Shown here piece by piece: positions 16,564 to 24,668 of a stretch of 64,000 nt of DNA. A model generated the notes under the pieces. The model did not search any database. It worked only from the letters and a program-made list of their open reading frames with translations, and was not told the DNA's origin. Made by a program: the position numbers and the translations under genes. Position 1 is the first letter of the stretch; each line of letters opens with the position of its first letter. The stretch lies in assembly GCA_037045645.1 (NCBI GenBank), contig JBAOIH010000001.1, positions 434,001-498,000 of the forward strand. Reading direction: 5' to 3'. This stretch comes from Nocardioides sp. (GTDB lineage: Bacteria > Actinomycetota > Actinomycetes > Propionibacteriales > Nocardioidaceae).

Positions 16564-17022
16564 ATGACGCCCACCGTGCTCGTCGTGCACCACACCGTGT
16601 CGCCCGCGCTGGCCGAGTTGGTGGAGGCGGTCGTCGCGGGGATCCGGCACCCTGACCTCGAAGGTGCGGTCCGAGCAAACGTACGCCCGGCGCTGTCGAC
16701 GACCGGGGCAGACGTGCTGGCAGCGAGTGCGTACGCGCTGATCACGCCGGTGAACATCGGCTATATGAGCGGCGCGCTGAAGCACTTCTTCGACACCGTC
16801 TACTACCCGTGCCTGACCGCGACGGTGCGTCGGCCGTACGCGCTGGTCGTGCATGGCAACAACGACGTGGCTGGGGGCGTGCGCAGTGTCGAGAGCATCG
16901 CCGGTGGCCTGGAGTGGGCGCGAGTGATCGCCCCGGTCGAGGTGGTTGGGGACGTGAGCGCGCAGGCGCGTGAGGCCTGCGCCGAACTCGGCGGGACCCT
17001 GGCCGCGACGATCATGGAGTAG
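16564..17022 (+). CDS. Flavodoxin-like NAD(P)H-dependent FMN reductase-type protein
   Basis: A 152-residue soluble protein beginning MTPTVLVVHHTVSPALAELV, the first strand and phosphate loop of flavodoxin-fold proteins. The segment YALITPVNIGYMSGALKHFF is the second signature, as in FMN reductases and WrbA relatives. The C-terminal GGVRSVESIAGGLEWARV fits the last helix. Electron donor and acceptor cannot be named. ATG 16564 is used; the frame is open for seven more codons. It ends 29 bp before miaB. Confidence 0.75.
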   Translation: MTPTVLVVHHTVSPALAELVEAVVAGIRHPDLEGAVRANVRPALSTTGADVLAASAYALITPVNIGYMSGALKHFFDTVYYPCLTATVRRPYALVVHGNNDVAGGVRSVESIAGGLEWARVIAPVEVVGDVSAQAREACAELGGTLAATIME

Positions 17023-17051
17023 TCGGTGGGGCGCCGTACCCTTGAGCGGTT

Positions 17052-18530
17052 ATGACTGAGACCGCCGCACGCACGTACGAAGTGAAGACGTACGGATGCC
17101 AGATGAACGTCCACGACTCCGAGCGCCTGACCGGGCTGCTGGAGGACGCGGGCTATCAGGCCGCGCCCGAGGGCGAGCAGGCAGACGTGGTCGTCTTCAA
17201 CACGTGCGCGGTGCGCGAGAACGCCGACAACCGGCTCTACGGCAACCTCGGCCACCTCGCGCCGGTGAAGGCCAAGAAGCCCGGCATGCAGATCGCCGTC
17301 GGTGGCTGCATGGCGCAGAAGGATCGCGACACGATCATCAAACGCGCCCCGTGGGTCGACGTCGTGTTCGGTACGCACAACATCGGCTCGCTGCCCGCGT
17401 TGCTGGATCGCGCTCGCGCGGCCGAGGAGGCCCAGGTCGAGATCCTGGAGTCGCTGGAGGTCTTCCCGAGCACGCTGCCGACCAAGCGCGAGAGTGCGTA
17501 CGCCGCCTGGGTCTCGATCAGTGTCGGTTGCAACAACACCTGCACGTTCTGCATCGTGCCCTCGCTGCGGGGCAAGGAGAAGGACCGCCGACCGGGCGAG
17601 ATCCTCGCCGAGATCGAGGCGCTCGTGGCCGATGGTGTCTGCGAGGTCACGCTGCTGGGGCAGAACGTCAACGCGTACGGCGTGGAGTTCGGCGATCGGC
17701 AGGCCTTCAGCAAGTTGCTGCGCGCGTGCGGTGAGATCGAGGGCCTGGAGCGGGTGCGCTTCACCTCCCCGCACCCGGCGGAGTTCACCGACGACGTGAT
17801 CGAGGCGATGGCGCAGACGCCCAACGTGATGCCGCAGCTGCACATGCCGCTGCAGTCCGGCTCCGATCGAGTCCTCAAGGCGATGAGGCGGTCATATCGG
17901 CAGGCCAAATTCCTGGGCATCTTGGATCGCGTCCGCGCCGTGATGCCCGACGCCGCCATCTCCACCGACATCATCGTCGGCTTCCCCGGAGAGACCGAGG
18001 AAGACTTCCAAGCCACGTTGGATGTCGTACGCCAGGCGCGGTTCGCGCAGGCCTACACGTTCCAATACTCCATCCGCCCGGGCACTCCGGCCGCGACGAT
18101 GCCCGACCAGATCTCACCCGAGGTCGTCAAGGTCCGCTATCAGCGACTCTTCGCGCTGGTCGAAGAGATTGCGTGGGCGGAGAACCAGAAGCTGGTCGGT
18201 CGCACCATCGAGTTGCTGGTCGCCGAGGGCGAGGGACGCAAGGATGCGGCGACGCATCGGTTGAGCGGGCGGGGTCCCGACAACCGGCTCGTGCACTTCA
18301 ATCCGGAGGGCGCGGACGGCGTACGCCCGGGCGACATGGTCACCGTCGAGATCACGTACGCCGCACCGCACCACTTGGTGGCCGACGGCCCGGTGCTGTC
18401 CTTGCGTCGTACGAGGTCGGGCGATGCCTGGGAGCGGCGTACGGCTGAGCCGGTGTCGACTGGCGTCGGGCTCGGCATGCCGACCGTCGGCGTACCCGTG
18501 CCGCTGCCGGACGCTCCGGCCTGTCGCTGA
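17052..18530 (+). CDS. miaB: tRNA-2-methylthio-N6-isopentenyladenosine synthase
   Basis: A 492-residue radical-SAM methylthiotransferase that converts i6A37 of tRNA to ms2i6A37. It has the N-terminal UPF0004 domain with KTYGCQMNVHDSE (C16), FNTCAVREN and GGCMAQ, which bind the auxiliary cluster. The radical-SAM motif GCNNTCTFC follows (C160, C164, C167), then a C-terminal TRAM domain. The final 45 residues are an unconserved Arg/Pro/Gly tail. Its substrate modification is made by MiaA, encoded 1.3 kb downstream; the two are split here by a leftward group of small genes. Confidence 0.96.
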   Translation: MTETAARTYEVKTYGCQMNVHDSERLTGLLEDAGYQAAPEGEQADVVVFNTCAVRENADNRLYGNLGHLAPVKAKKPGMQIAVGGCMAQKDRDTIIKRAPWVDVVFGTHNIGSLPALLDRARAAEEAQVEILESLEVFPSTLPTKRESAYAAWVSISVGCNNTCTFCIVPSLRGKEKDRRPGEILAEIEALVADGVCEVTLLGQNVNAYGVEFGDRQAFSKLLRACGEIEGLERVRFTSPHPAEFTDDVIEAMAQTPNVMPQLHMPLQSGSDRVLKAMRRSYRQAKFLGILDRVRAVMPDAAISTDIIVGFPGETEEDFQATLDVVRQARFAQAYTFQYSIRPGTPAATMPDQISPEVVKVRYQRLFALVEEIAWAENQKLVGRTIELLVAEGEGRKDAATHRLSGRGPDNRLVHFNPEGADGVRPGDMVTVEITYAAPHHLVADGPVLSLRRTRSGDAWERRTAEPVSTGVGLGMPTVGVPVPLPDAPACR

Positions 18531-18533
18531 GCG

Positions 18534-18836
18534 TCAGGCCGGCTCCTCGGGGTCGCCCTCTTCGTTCTCCTGACCGGCCTCGGGGGTGTCCTCCTCGCCG
18601 GTCTCCTGATCGTCGGCCGCCCCCTCAGGCGCTTGCTGCTTGTCATCGGGCTCGGTGATCTCGGCGGGCACCATGTCGTCCACCGCGGGATTGCTGTCGG
18701 GTTCGAGATCCGGCACCGTCGGCGCGTCGGGGATCTCGCCGTACTTCTCCTCGTCGGCGATCGAGTCAGCTCCGCCGGGGAAGCGCTCGGGGGGTTCGGT
18801 GGTGGCCTCGGGGAGGTCGCCGAGTTCGTCAGCCAT
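18534..18836 (-). CDS. Small highly acidic Pro/Glu/Asp-rich protein
   Basis: A 100-residue protein composed almost wholly of Glu, Asp, Pro, Ala and Thr (for example PDAPTVPDLEPDSNPAVDD), with no hydrophobic segment, hence probably disordered and cytoplasmic. It overlaps the upstream NUDIX gene by eight bases and stops three bases before the convergent miaB stop, so it belongs to the leftward NUDIX transcript. No homologous family is recognised. A second acidic, Pro-rich small protein lies on the other side of the NUDIX gene, so the pair may be functionally linked. Confidence 0.7.
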   Translation of the reverse strand: MADELGDLPEATTEPPERFPGGADSIADEEKYGEIPDAPTVPDLEPDSNPAVDDMVPAEITEPDDKQQAPEGAADDQETGEEDTPEAGQENEEGDPEEPA

Positions 18837-19305
18837 GGTCGTGCTCCTTGAAGCCGAAGGTCAGATAGGGCTTCACTGTGCCCTCGCGGATCGCGTCCAA
18901 CACCACCCGTTCGTGGGGGACGACAGGGTCAGGAAGGTCGTCGAGGCGACACCACCGGATCTCGGCGTTCTTGCGCGGCTCCAGGATCGTGGGCTCACCC
19001 CGCCACGATGACGCCGTGAAGAAGAAGTCGACGCGCTCGTCGATCGGGTCGGCGTACATCGTGCGACTCATCGTGGTCACGAACGTCAGGTCGAGGTCGG
19101 TGACGCCGAGTTCCTCGACTGCTTCACGGCGCGCGGCGGCGTACGCATCCTCGCCACGCTCTACGTGCCCGGCGATCCCGGCGGCCCAGTAGCCGTCGCG
19201 GTAGCCGGTGTTCTGCCGCAGGCACAGCAGCACCTCGGTGTCGGCTCCCGCACTGCGCGTCAGATAGACGTACGACGCGGGCACGACTACGAATCGATCG
19301 GTCAC
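18829..19305 (-). CDS. NUDIX hydrolase
   Basis: A 158-residue hydrolase of nucleoside-diphosphate-linked substrates. The Nudix box is read as GHVERGEDAYAAARREAVEE followed by LG, giving the G-x5-E-x7-REx2EE pattern. The upstream strand pair VVPASYVYLTRSAGADTEVLL and the downstream VDFFFTAS fit the fold; substrate unknown. It is in a leftward operon of short genes, overlapping the 64-residue gene upstream (ATGA) and the acidic gene downstream. Confidence 0.88.
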   Translation of the reverse strand: MTDRFVVVPASYVYLTRSAGADTEVLLCLRQNTGYRDGYWAAGIAGHVERGEDAYAAARREAVEELGVTDLDLTFVTTMSRTMYADPIDERVDFFFTASSWRGEPTILEPRKNAEIRWCRLDDLPDPVVPHERVVLDAIREGTVKPYLTFGFKEHDHG

Positions 19306-19496
19306 TCGCGTGGGTCCTGCTGGGGCGCGTTGGCCGGGTCGGTCGGGGAGAGTTCCGGGTCGTTCGGCTGCGCGGGCTCGGTGGGGGCGGACTCGGTCGG
19401 CTCAGAAGGCGTCGGCTGGCCGATGTCGTCGTCTGTGCAGTCGAGCCCGTCGGCCGCATCCTTGGCCTGGTCACCGCTGAACTGTTGCTGGCTCAT
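19302..19496 (-). CDS. Small acidic Pro/Gln-rich protein
   Basis: A 64-residue protein starting MSQQQFSGDQAKDAADGLDC and continuing as a Pro/Thr/Glu/Asp-rich chain. ATG 19496 is preceded by GGAGAC seven bases upstream, supporting this start over the longer open frame above it. The stop overlaps the NUDIX start as ATGA. Composition is like that of the acidic protein downstream of the NUDIX gene; both are likely disordered. No family recognised. Confidence 0.65.
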   Translation of the reverse strand: MSQQQFSGDQAKDAADGLDCTDDDIGQPTPSEPTESAPTEPAQPNDPELSPTDPANAPQQDPRE

Positions 19497-19557
19497 CAGG
19501 TCTCCTTGTTCCGAGTTGAGGTGGCCAAGGCAACCGCAGGGATCGCAAATCGGCAAC

Positions 19558-19581
19558 GCCCTCCCCGCCAACGAGGAGGGC
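19558..19581 (-). terminator. Hairpin terminator after the antitoxin-like gene
   Basis: GCCCTCC (19558-19564) pairs with GGAGGGC (19575-19581) across a ten-base loop, starting eight bases past the stop of the 65-residue gene at 19589. There is no clear T-tract on the minus strand, so it may be a weak or Rho-assisted terminator. Confidence 0.6.
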
Positions 19582-19588
19582 GCTTCGC

Positions 19589-19786
19589 TCAGTTGATGTC
19601 GTCGTTCTTGCCGTCGAGTGAGTCGAGGGTGTCTTTGGCCTTCTCGACCCCGAGGTCGACCTTGTCGCCCAAGCCGGTCTTCTCGCTGATGACATCGCCG
19701 GCCTTGTCGAGCCCGTCCGCGATCTTGTCGCCCTGGCTGTCCACCGCCGCGGTCAGCTTGTCCTTGGCGTCGTCGAGGAAGCCCAT
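19589..19786 (-). CDS. MT0933-like antitoxin-family small protein
   Basis: A 65-residue amphipathic protein, MGFLDDAKDKLTAAVDSQG then KIADGLDKAGDVISEKTG and VDLGVEKAKDTLDSL. It matches the short Lys/Asp-rich helical family annotated in actinobacteria as MT0933-like antitoxin (Rv0909 type). AGGAGA stands six bases before ATG 19786. A partner toxin would normally follow directly; the next gene in this direction is the 64-residue acidic protein, past a hairpin, which is not a recognisable toxin. Either the antitoxin is orphan or the family name is misleading. Confidence 0.7.
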   Translation of the reverse strand: MGFLDDAKDKLTAAVDSQGDKIADGLDKAGDVISEKTGLGDKVDLGVEKAKDTLDSLDGKNDDIN

Positions 19787-19861
19787 GTTGTCTCCTAGAT
19801 GTTTCGTGGATGAGGTCGTGGCCCTCCAAAAGGGTGTGCCCACGCGTGAAACAGTAGCCCC

Positions 19862-20785
19862 GTGGTCGTCACACCCAGCGTCAAGCCGATCATCGCGGTC
19901 GTCGGCGCGACCGCCTCGGGCAAGACCGACCTGTCCCTCGACCTGGCCGAGCGCCTCGACGGCGAGATCGTCAATACCGATGCGATGGCGATCTATCGCG
20001 GCATGGACATCGGCATCGCCAAGATCCCGATCGAGCAACGCCGAGGGATCGCACACCATCTGCTCGATTTCGCGACCGTACGAGATGCCGACGTCAGCGT
20101 CGCCGACTTCCAGCGCCGGGCGCGGGCGGTGATCGCCGAGATCCGCGACCGCGGCAAGGTCCCGATCCTGGTGGGGGGATCGGCTCTCTACACCCGCGCG
20201 ATCCTCGACGAGTTCGAGTTCCCGGGCACCGATCCGGTCGTACGCGCTCGGCTGGAGGCCGAGTTGGAAGAGTTCGGAGCAGCCGCGCTCTACCGGCGCC
20301 TCCAGGACACGGACCCCGCTGCCGCCGCGCAGATCCTGCCCGACAACGGGCGCCGGATCGTACGCGCTCTCGAGGTAGGCGAGTTGACCGGCGAATCCTT
20401 CACCGCCACGCTGCCGCGGATGACGTACGTCGATACCGCCACCGTGCAGATCGGCGTCGACATCGACCGGCCGACGCTGGACCTGCGGATCGAGCAGCGC
20501 GTGGAGCGGATGTTCGCCGAGGGGCTCGTACGCGAGGTCGAGGTGCTCCTGCGAGACGGGCTGGCCGACAGTCGTACGGCATCTCGGGCCATCGGCTATC
20601 GCGAGGTGATCGCGATGCTGGAGGGCCGACTGACGCTGGAGGGTGCGCTGGAGCGCACCGTGGCCGCGACCCGGCGCTTCGCGAGGCGCCAAGAGAGTTG
20701 GTTCCGCAAAGACCCACGGGTGCACTGGGTGACGTGGAACGACCCGGACCGGGTCGAGCAGGCGCTGACCGCGATCCACAACTGA
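19862..20785 (+). CDS. miaA: tRNA dimethylallyltransferase
   Basis: A 307-residue enzyme that transfers a dimethylallyl group to N6 of A37 in tRNAs reading codons beginning with U; the product is the substrate of MiaB. The P-loop is GATASGKTDLS (residues 15-25), followed by NTDAMAIYRGMDIGIAKIP, where DPP-binding residues lie, and VGGSALYTRAILD near 107. The C-terminal half has the tRNA-binding ASRAIGYREVIAML. It starts at GTG 19862, divergent from the antitoxin-like gene with 75 bp between. Confidence 0.96.
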   Translation: MVVTPSVKPIIAVVGATASGKTDLSLDLAERLDGEIVNTDAMAIYRGMDIGIAKIPIEQRRGIAHHLLDFATVRDADVSVADFQRRARAVIAEIRDRGKVPILVGGSALYTRAILDEFEFPGTDPVVRARLEAELEEFGAAALYRRLQDTDPAAAAQILPDNGRRIVRALEVGELTGESFTATLPRMTYVDTATVQIGVDIDRPTLDLRIEQRVERMFAEGLVREVEVLLRDGLADSRTASRAIGYREVIAMLEGRLTLEGALERTVAATRRFARRQESWFRKDPRVHWVTWNDPDRVEQALTAIHN

Positions 20786-20829
20786 ACGCCCAGGGAGGCA
20801 TGACTCGACGCCCAGGGAGGCATGACTCA
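20786..20829. repeat. 22-bp tandem repeat, 2 copies
   Basis: Two copies of ACGCCCAGGGAGGCATGACT plus two bases (20786-20807 and 20808-20829) fill the gap between the convergent miaA and helicase stops. They differ only at the last base. The second copy ends in the helicase stop codon. Confidence 0.88.
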
Positions 20830-22962
20830 ACCAGCTAGGCGCTCCTCCAGAGCCGACGTCAGGATCGAGACCAGCGTCTCGACCTGGATGTCGGCCGTGG
20901 TGGTCTCCTCTTCCGTCGCACCGTCGAGCGCGCGGGCGGCGAGCCCGGCCTTGCTGTCGATGAGTTCGGCGATCCGGGCGTCCACGGTCTGCGCGGCGAT
21001 GATCCGCCACGCGGTGACCGGCTCGGTCTGCCCGATGCGGTGGACGCGGTCGATCGCCTGGGTCTGCTCGGCGTTGGTCCACGACAGTTCGGCGAGTACG
21101 ACGTTGGACGACACCTGCAGGTTGATCCCCACGCCGGCCGCGGTGAGGGAGCAGATGATGATCGAGACATCCTCGTCTTGGGTGAAGGAGTCGATCGCCT
21201 CCTGGCGCGCGTTCTTGGTCTGGTCGCCACGGATCTCGGTGTAGCGCAGTCCGCGCTTCTCGAAGACCACGGCCGCCTCGTCCATCACGTCGAGGTGCTT
21301 GGCGAAGAACACGACCTTGCCCGCGCTGCGCGCCAGTTGAGCGGCATAGTCGGCGGCGAGTTCGGCCTTGGCCTGCCCGATGCGACGCACCATCGCGAAG
21401 ACGTTGGTGCCGTCGGCGGAGTCATCGGGACCTTCGGCGACCTCACGCTCGGCGACCCGGCGTACGAGAGCGTGGTCGATGCCGTCGAGATCGGTCACCG
21501 CGACACCTGCGCGGCGGTGCTCCAGCGCGGCCATATAACGACTGACCAGGCGGTCGGCGAGTCGACGCTCGGCCTCGGCGATGGAGCGTCCTTCCGCACC
21601 TTCGAGCTCGACCGGCATGTCCGCGATCCGGCGAGCCGGGATATCGGCCGCGACGTCGATCTTGCGGCGCCGCACGATGCCGAGGTCGACCACAGACTCG
21701 CGTGCCGCGGGATAGAACGCGTGGTCAGCGGGCGTGAAGCCGTTCTCTTCGAGTTCGGCCATCAACTCGCGACCGGGCTTGCGTTCGTCGATCCAACCGA
21801 GGAACTCCCAGATCGCGCGGAAGTCCTCGATGTCGTTGATCAACGGCGTGCCGGTCAGCGCCATCAGCAGCGGTCGGGACACGCGTTCGCGGATCTTGTG
21901 CGAGATCTCCTGGACGTGCTGGGAGCGCTGCGACTTCTTGTTCTTGATGTAGTGCGCCTCGTCGACCACCATGCCCCGGAAGCCGTGGTGGCCCATCCAG
22001 TCGACGTGTCGATCGAGGATCTCGTAGTTGATGATCACCACGTCGGCGAAGCCGTCGATCGTGTCGCCATCCCCGTGCACGACCGTCACGGTGCGCTGCG
22101 GCACCCACAGCTGAGCCTCGCGCGCCCAGTTGGTCTTCACGACGTTGGGAACGACCACAAGCAGTGGGTACGCCTTGGCGGCCTCGGCCGCGAGCAGCGC
22201 CTGAGCGGTCTTGCCCAGACCGGGCTCGTCGGCGAGCAGGAACGTACGGTGCCCCTCCGTCACCGCAGCGATCAGTCGACTCTGGTGGTCCATCAACTCG
22301 ATGCCGCGAGGCAGCGGGACGGGGCGCGGCTCGGGCAGTTCCATCGCGGCGCTCGCGCCAGCCACCGGGTGCTCGAAGGCGTTGAGCAGTGGCCCGATCA
22401 ACTCCCACCCGGCGAGGTATCCGGTGAGTTTGGGGGCCGTCACCGAGAAGTCGGGCACCTGGAACGGGTTGGCGAGTTGGGCGGCGATCACCGAACGCGG
22501 CAGCACCTTGCGCTCCAGCCGCGCGACCTCGGTTTCGCTTGGCTCGACGGCCTGCTCCTCGACGGGCGTGTAGCCGGCGCCACGCTGCATCTCGCGCACG
22601 ATCTGGCGGGTCCGGTCCGACACTTGCGCATCGGGCTGCAAGACCACGAAGAGCGAGGGCTCCCGCGCGGCGCTTTGCGCCAGGATCGTCGCGACGCCGT
22701 CGAGCCGTTTGAGCATGCTGTCGCGCTGGGCGTCGGTGAGCGTCTCCTCTGTTCGCGCGCGTACGCGTTCCTCACGCGCCAGCAGCGCCACAGCCTGGAA
22801 ACGCGCCCGAAGTTCGGGCCCGATCTGACCGCGGCCGACCGCGGTCTCGATCTCGCGGACGGCGCGCGCGAGGATGGGCATCACGCCGTCGTTGTCGCGC
22901 TTGCGGGACTGATTGCGTCCGCGGCGGTTGCTGCCCGAGCGGCGATCACGCTGAGTGGTCAA
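20827..22962 (-). CDS. SNF2/DEAD-like superfamily 2 helicase
   Basis: A 711-residue SF2 ATPase. An Arg/Gln-rich basic N-terminus (about 1-25) and a unique region of about 210 residues precede the motor. Motif I is ADEPGLGKTAQALLA near 245, DEAH motif VVDEAHYIKNKKSQ near 335, motif III ALTGTPLINDIEDF near 370. The C-terminal helicase lobe includes SLTAAGVGINLQVSS and the SNF2-typical IDRVHRIGQTEPV. DNA or nucleoprotein remodelling is the likely role. The start is uncertain: TTG 22962 gives the full frame, with an internal start possible before MPILARAVREIETAV. The 242 bp upstream hold no recognised signal. Confidence 0.85.
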   Translation of the reverse strand: MTTQRDRRSGSNRRGRNQSRKRDNDGVMPILARAVREIETAVGRGQIGPELRARFQAVALLAREERVRARTEETLTDAQRDSMLKRLDGVATILAQSAAREPSLFVVLQPDAQVSDRTRQIVREMQRGAGYTPVEEQAVEPSETEVARLERKVLPRSVIAAQLANPFQVPDFSVTAPKLTGYLAGWELIGPLLNAFEHPVAGASAAMELPEPRPVPLPRGIELMDHQSRLIAAVTEGHRTFLLADEPGLGKTAQALLAAEAAKAYPLLVVVPNVVKTNWAREAQLWVPQRTVTVVHGDGDTIDGFADVVIINYEILDRHVDWMGHHGFRGMVVDEAHYIKNKKSQRSQHVQEISHKIRERVSRPLLMALTGTPLINDIEDFRAIWEFLGWIDERKPGRELMAELEENGFTPADHAFYPAARESVVDLGIVRRRKIDVAADIPARRIADMPVELEGAEGRSIAEAERRLADRLVSRYMAALEHRRAGVAVTDLDGIDHALVRRVAEREVAEGPDDSADGTNVFAMVRRIGQAKAELAADYAAQLARSAGKVVFFAKHLDVMDEAAVVFEKRGLRYTEIRGDQTKNARQEAIDSFTQDEDVSIIICSLTAAGVGINLQVSSNVVLAELSWTNAEQTQAIDRVHRIGQTEPVTAWRIIAAQTVDARIAELIDSKAGLAARALDGATEEETTTADIQVETLVSILTSALEERLAG

Positions 22963-23204
22963 CCCACACTTCTTTCGATCGTGTTACGTCGCTGCGCCTG
23001 ACAACACAGCGATCCGGCCCCGGTGGGCGGGTGCGTCCAGAACTACGGACGGCCCGGCGTACGGCAAGAACTGCGGGGTCCGGAGAAGTGGCTGCCGAAC
23101 TCGTACGCGCCGGGGGAGCCGATCTTCAGGCGCGATTCCGCGCGCTCGTACGACCGGCTCAAAGGCCAGTGTAGCCGCACGCCACCCAGAACACGCGTTC
23201 GCTC

Positions 23205-23348
23205 TCAGTGATGATGCGCGGGTGCCTGCTGCTGAGCGCACTGGCAACGCTCGGACTGCGGCACTCCGGCGAGTGCCTCCTCGATGTGCTCACCGCATCC
23301 GGTCCAGGTGGCTTTGCCGCAGACGCGACAGGTGACCGCTTGGCACAT
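23205..23348 (-). CDS. 47-residue Cys-rich (zinc-ribbon-like) protein
   Basis: A very short gene: MCQAVTCRVCGKATWTGCGE, then HIEEALAGVPQSERCQC and a His-rich end APAHHH. The six Cys and the terminal HHH suggest a small metal-binding domain: CRVC-x7-C, with ERCQC closing the site. GGAGGAGG lies six bases before ATG 23348, a strong ribosome binding site. Short proteins with this CRVCGKATWxGCG core occur widely in actinobacteria as uncharacterised proteins. It is divergent from the thioredoxin gene, so a redox or metal-handling role is possible but unproved. Confidence 0.8.
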   Translation of the reverse strand: MCQAVTCRVCGKATWTGCGEHIEEALAGVPQSERCQCAQQQAPAHHH

Positions 23349-23449
23349 GTGTCCTCCTCCGGTGGGGTTCCACTGTTTCACAAACGCGTGTACGACAGGT
23401 CGCTATGGTCGCAATAGCGAGTCAACGCCGACGAACAAGGAGCCGTCTT

Positions 23450-23818
23450 ATGGCGACGATCAACGCGACCGAGGCCACTTTCGAGGAACTCGTCACCGGC
23501 AACGGCATCGTGCTGGTGGACTTCTGGGCCGAGTGGTGTGGCCCGTGCCGCCAGTTCGCGCCGATCTATGAGGAGACCTCGGCCAAGCATCCCGACATCG
23601 TCTTCGCCAAGATCGACACCGAGGCCGAACAGGGGCTCGCGGCGCAGGCACAGATCACGTCCATCCCGACCCTGATGGCGTTTCGTGACCAGGTCCTGGT
23701 CTTCGCGCAACCGGGTGCCATGCCCGCGGCGGCTCTGGAGCAGGTCATCGAGGCGGTCCGCGCCCTCGATATGGACGACGTACGCCGGCAGATCGCCGAA
23801 CAGCAACCGCCGCAGTGA
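23450..23818 (+). CDS. Thioredoxin
   Basis: A 122-residue thioredoxin with active site FWAEWCGPCRQF (C30, C33) and the cis-Pro loop TSIPTLMAF near 72-80. ATG 23450 is chosen; AAGGAG lies eight bases before it. The C-terminus is about 12 residues longer than E. coli TrxA, with a charged helix DMDDVRRQIAEQQ. The specific paralogue (TrxA, TrxC or other) is not determined. The reductase is not in the window. It is followed 16 bp later by dapF. Confidence 0.93.
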   Translation: MATINATEATFEELVTGNGIVLVDFWAEWCGPCRQFAPIYEETSAKHPDIVFAKIDTEAEQGLAAQAQITSIPTLMAFRDQVLVFAQPGAMPAAALEQVIEAVRALDMDDVRRQIAEQQPPQ

Positions 23819-23834
23819 TGGCAGGATCGCGACC

Positions 23835-24632
23835 GTGAGTTATCGCTTCGTCAAAGGACATGGCACGGAGAACGACTTCGTGGTCGTGCCCGGCGACGTC
23901 GCACTGACTGTCGAGCGCGTACGCGCGTTGTGTGATCGGCGGGCCGGGATCGGCGGCGACGGCGTCATCGGCGCAGTCCAGCGGGATGGTCGTTGGTTCA
24001 TGGACTATCGCAACGCCGACGGCTCGATCGCCGAGATGTGCGGGAACGGCATCCGTGTGTTCGCCCGTTATCTGCAGGAGTACGAGGGGGTGAGTTTCCC
24101 GCTCGAGATCGACACCCGCGATGGCATCAAAACACTCACGGCGACGCGGGACGGCTTCTCTGCCGACCTCGGTGCCCCGAAGATCGTCGGGATGACGCGG
24201 GTCGCTGCCGCCGACGGCAGTTGGCCGGCAGTTCACATCGATATGGGCAACCCGCACGCGGTCGCGTTCGTGGATTCACTCGACGACGCTGGTGGGCTGC
24301 TGGAGGCCCCGGCGTACGACGAGTCGGTCTATCCGGATGGGGTCAATGTCGAGTTCGTCCAGCGCGTCGGCCCCCGGCACGTTGCCATGCGCGTCTATGA
24401 GCGCGGTGCGGGCGAGACCCGGTCCTGCGGCACGGGCGCGGCTGCGGTCATGGTTGCCGCGGCGCGAGCCGACGACCTCGATCCCTCAGGCTCCCGGCAG
24501 GGGCTCGGGATAGACACGACCTACGTCGTAGACGTTCCCGGTGGTCGCCTCCAGGCGACCTGGACCGCGGACGACCGTGTCCTGCTCGCCGGGCCTGCGG
24601 TGCTGGTGGCGTGGGGGGAGACCGACCTCTGA
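23835..24632 (+). CDS. dapF: Diaminopimelate epimerase
   Basis: A 265-residue PLP-independent epimerase converting LL-DAP to meso-DAP for lysine and peptidoglycan synthesis. Both active-site Cys are present in their usual settings: AEMCGNGIRVFARYL (C69) and GETRSCGTGAAAV (C198). The N-terminal KGHGTENDFVVVPG and central HIDMGNPHAVAFV also match. GTG 23835 gives the proper N-terminus; the longer frame runs back through thioredoxin in another frame. It is part of the miaB-miaA-dapF-hflX neighbourhood known from mycobacteria. Confidence 0.96.
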   Translation: MSYRFVKGHGTENDFVVVPGDVALTVERVRALCDRRAGIGGDGVIGAVQRDGRWFMDYRNADGSIAEMCGNGIRVFARYLQEYEGVSFPLEIDTRDGIKTLTATRDGFSADLGAPKIVGMTRVAAADGSWPAVHIDMGNPHAVAFVDSLDDAGGLLEAPAYDESVYPDGVNVEFVQRVGPRHVAMRVYERGAGETRSCGTGAAAVMVAAARADDLDPSGSRQGLGIDTTYVVDVPGGRLQATWTADDRVLLAGPAVLVAWGETDL

Positions 24633-24668
24633 GGAGACACCGGGCAGCATGTCGCTAGCCTTCGCGAT

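Noticed and set aside
19589..19786. Complete toxin-antitoxin module
   Set aside because: Only an antitoxin-like protein is visible; the neighbouring short genes do not resemble a toxin.
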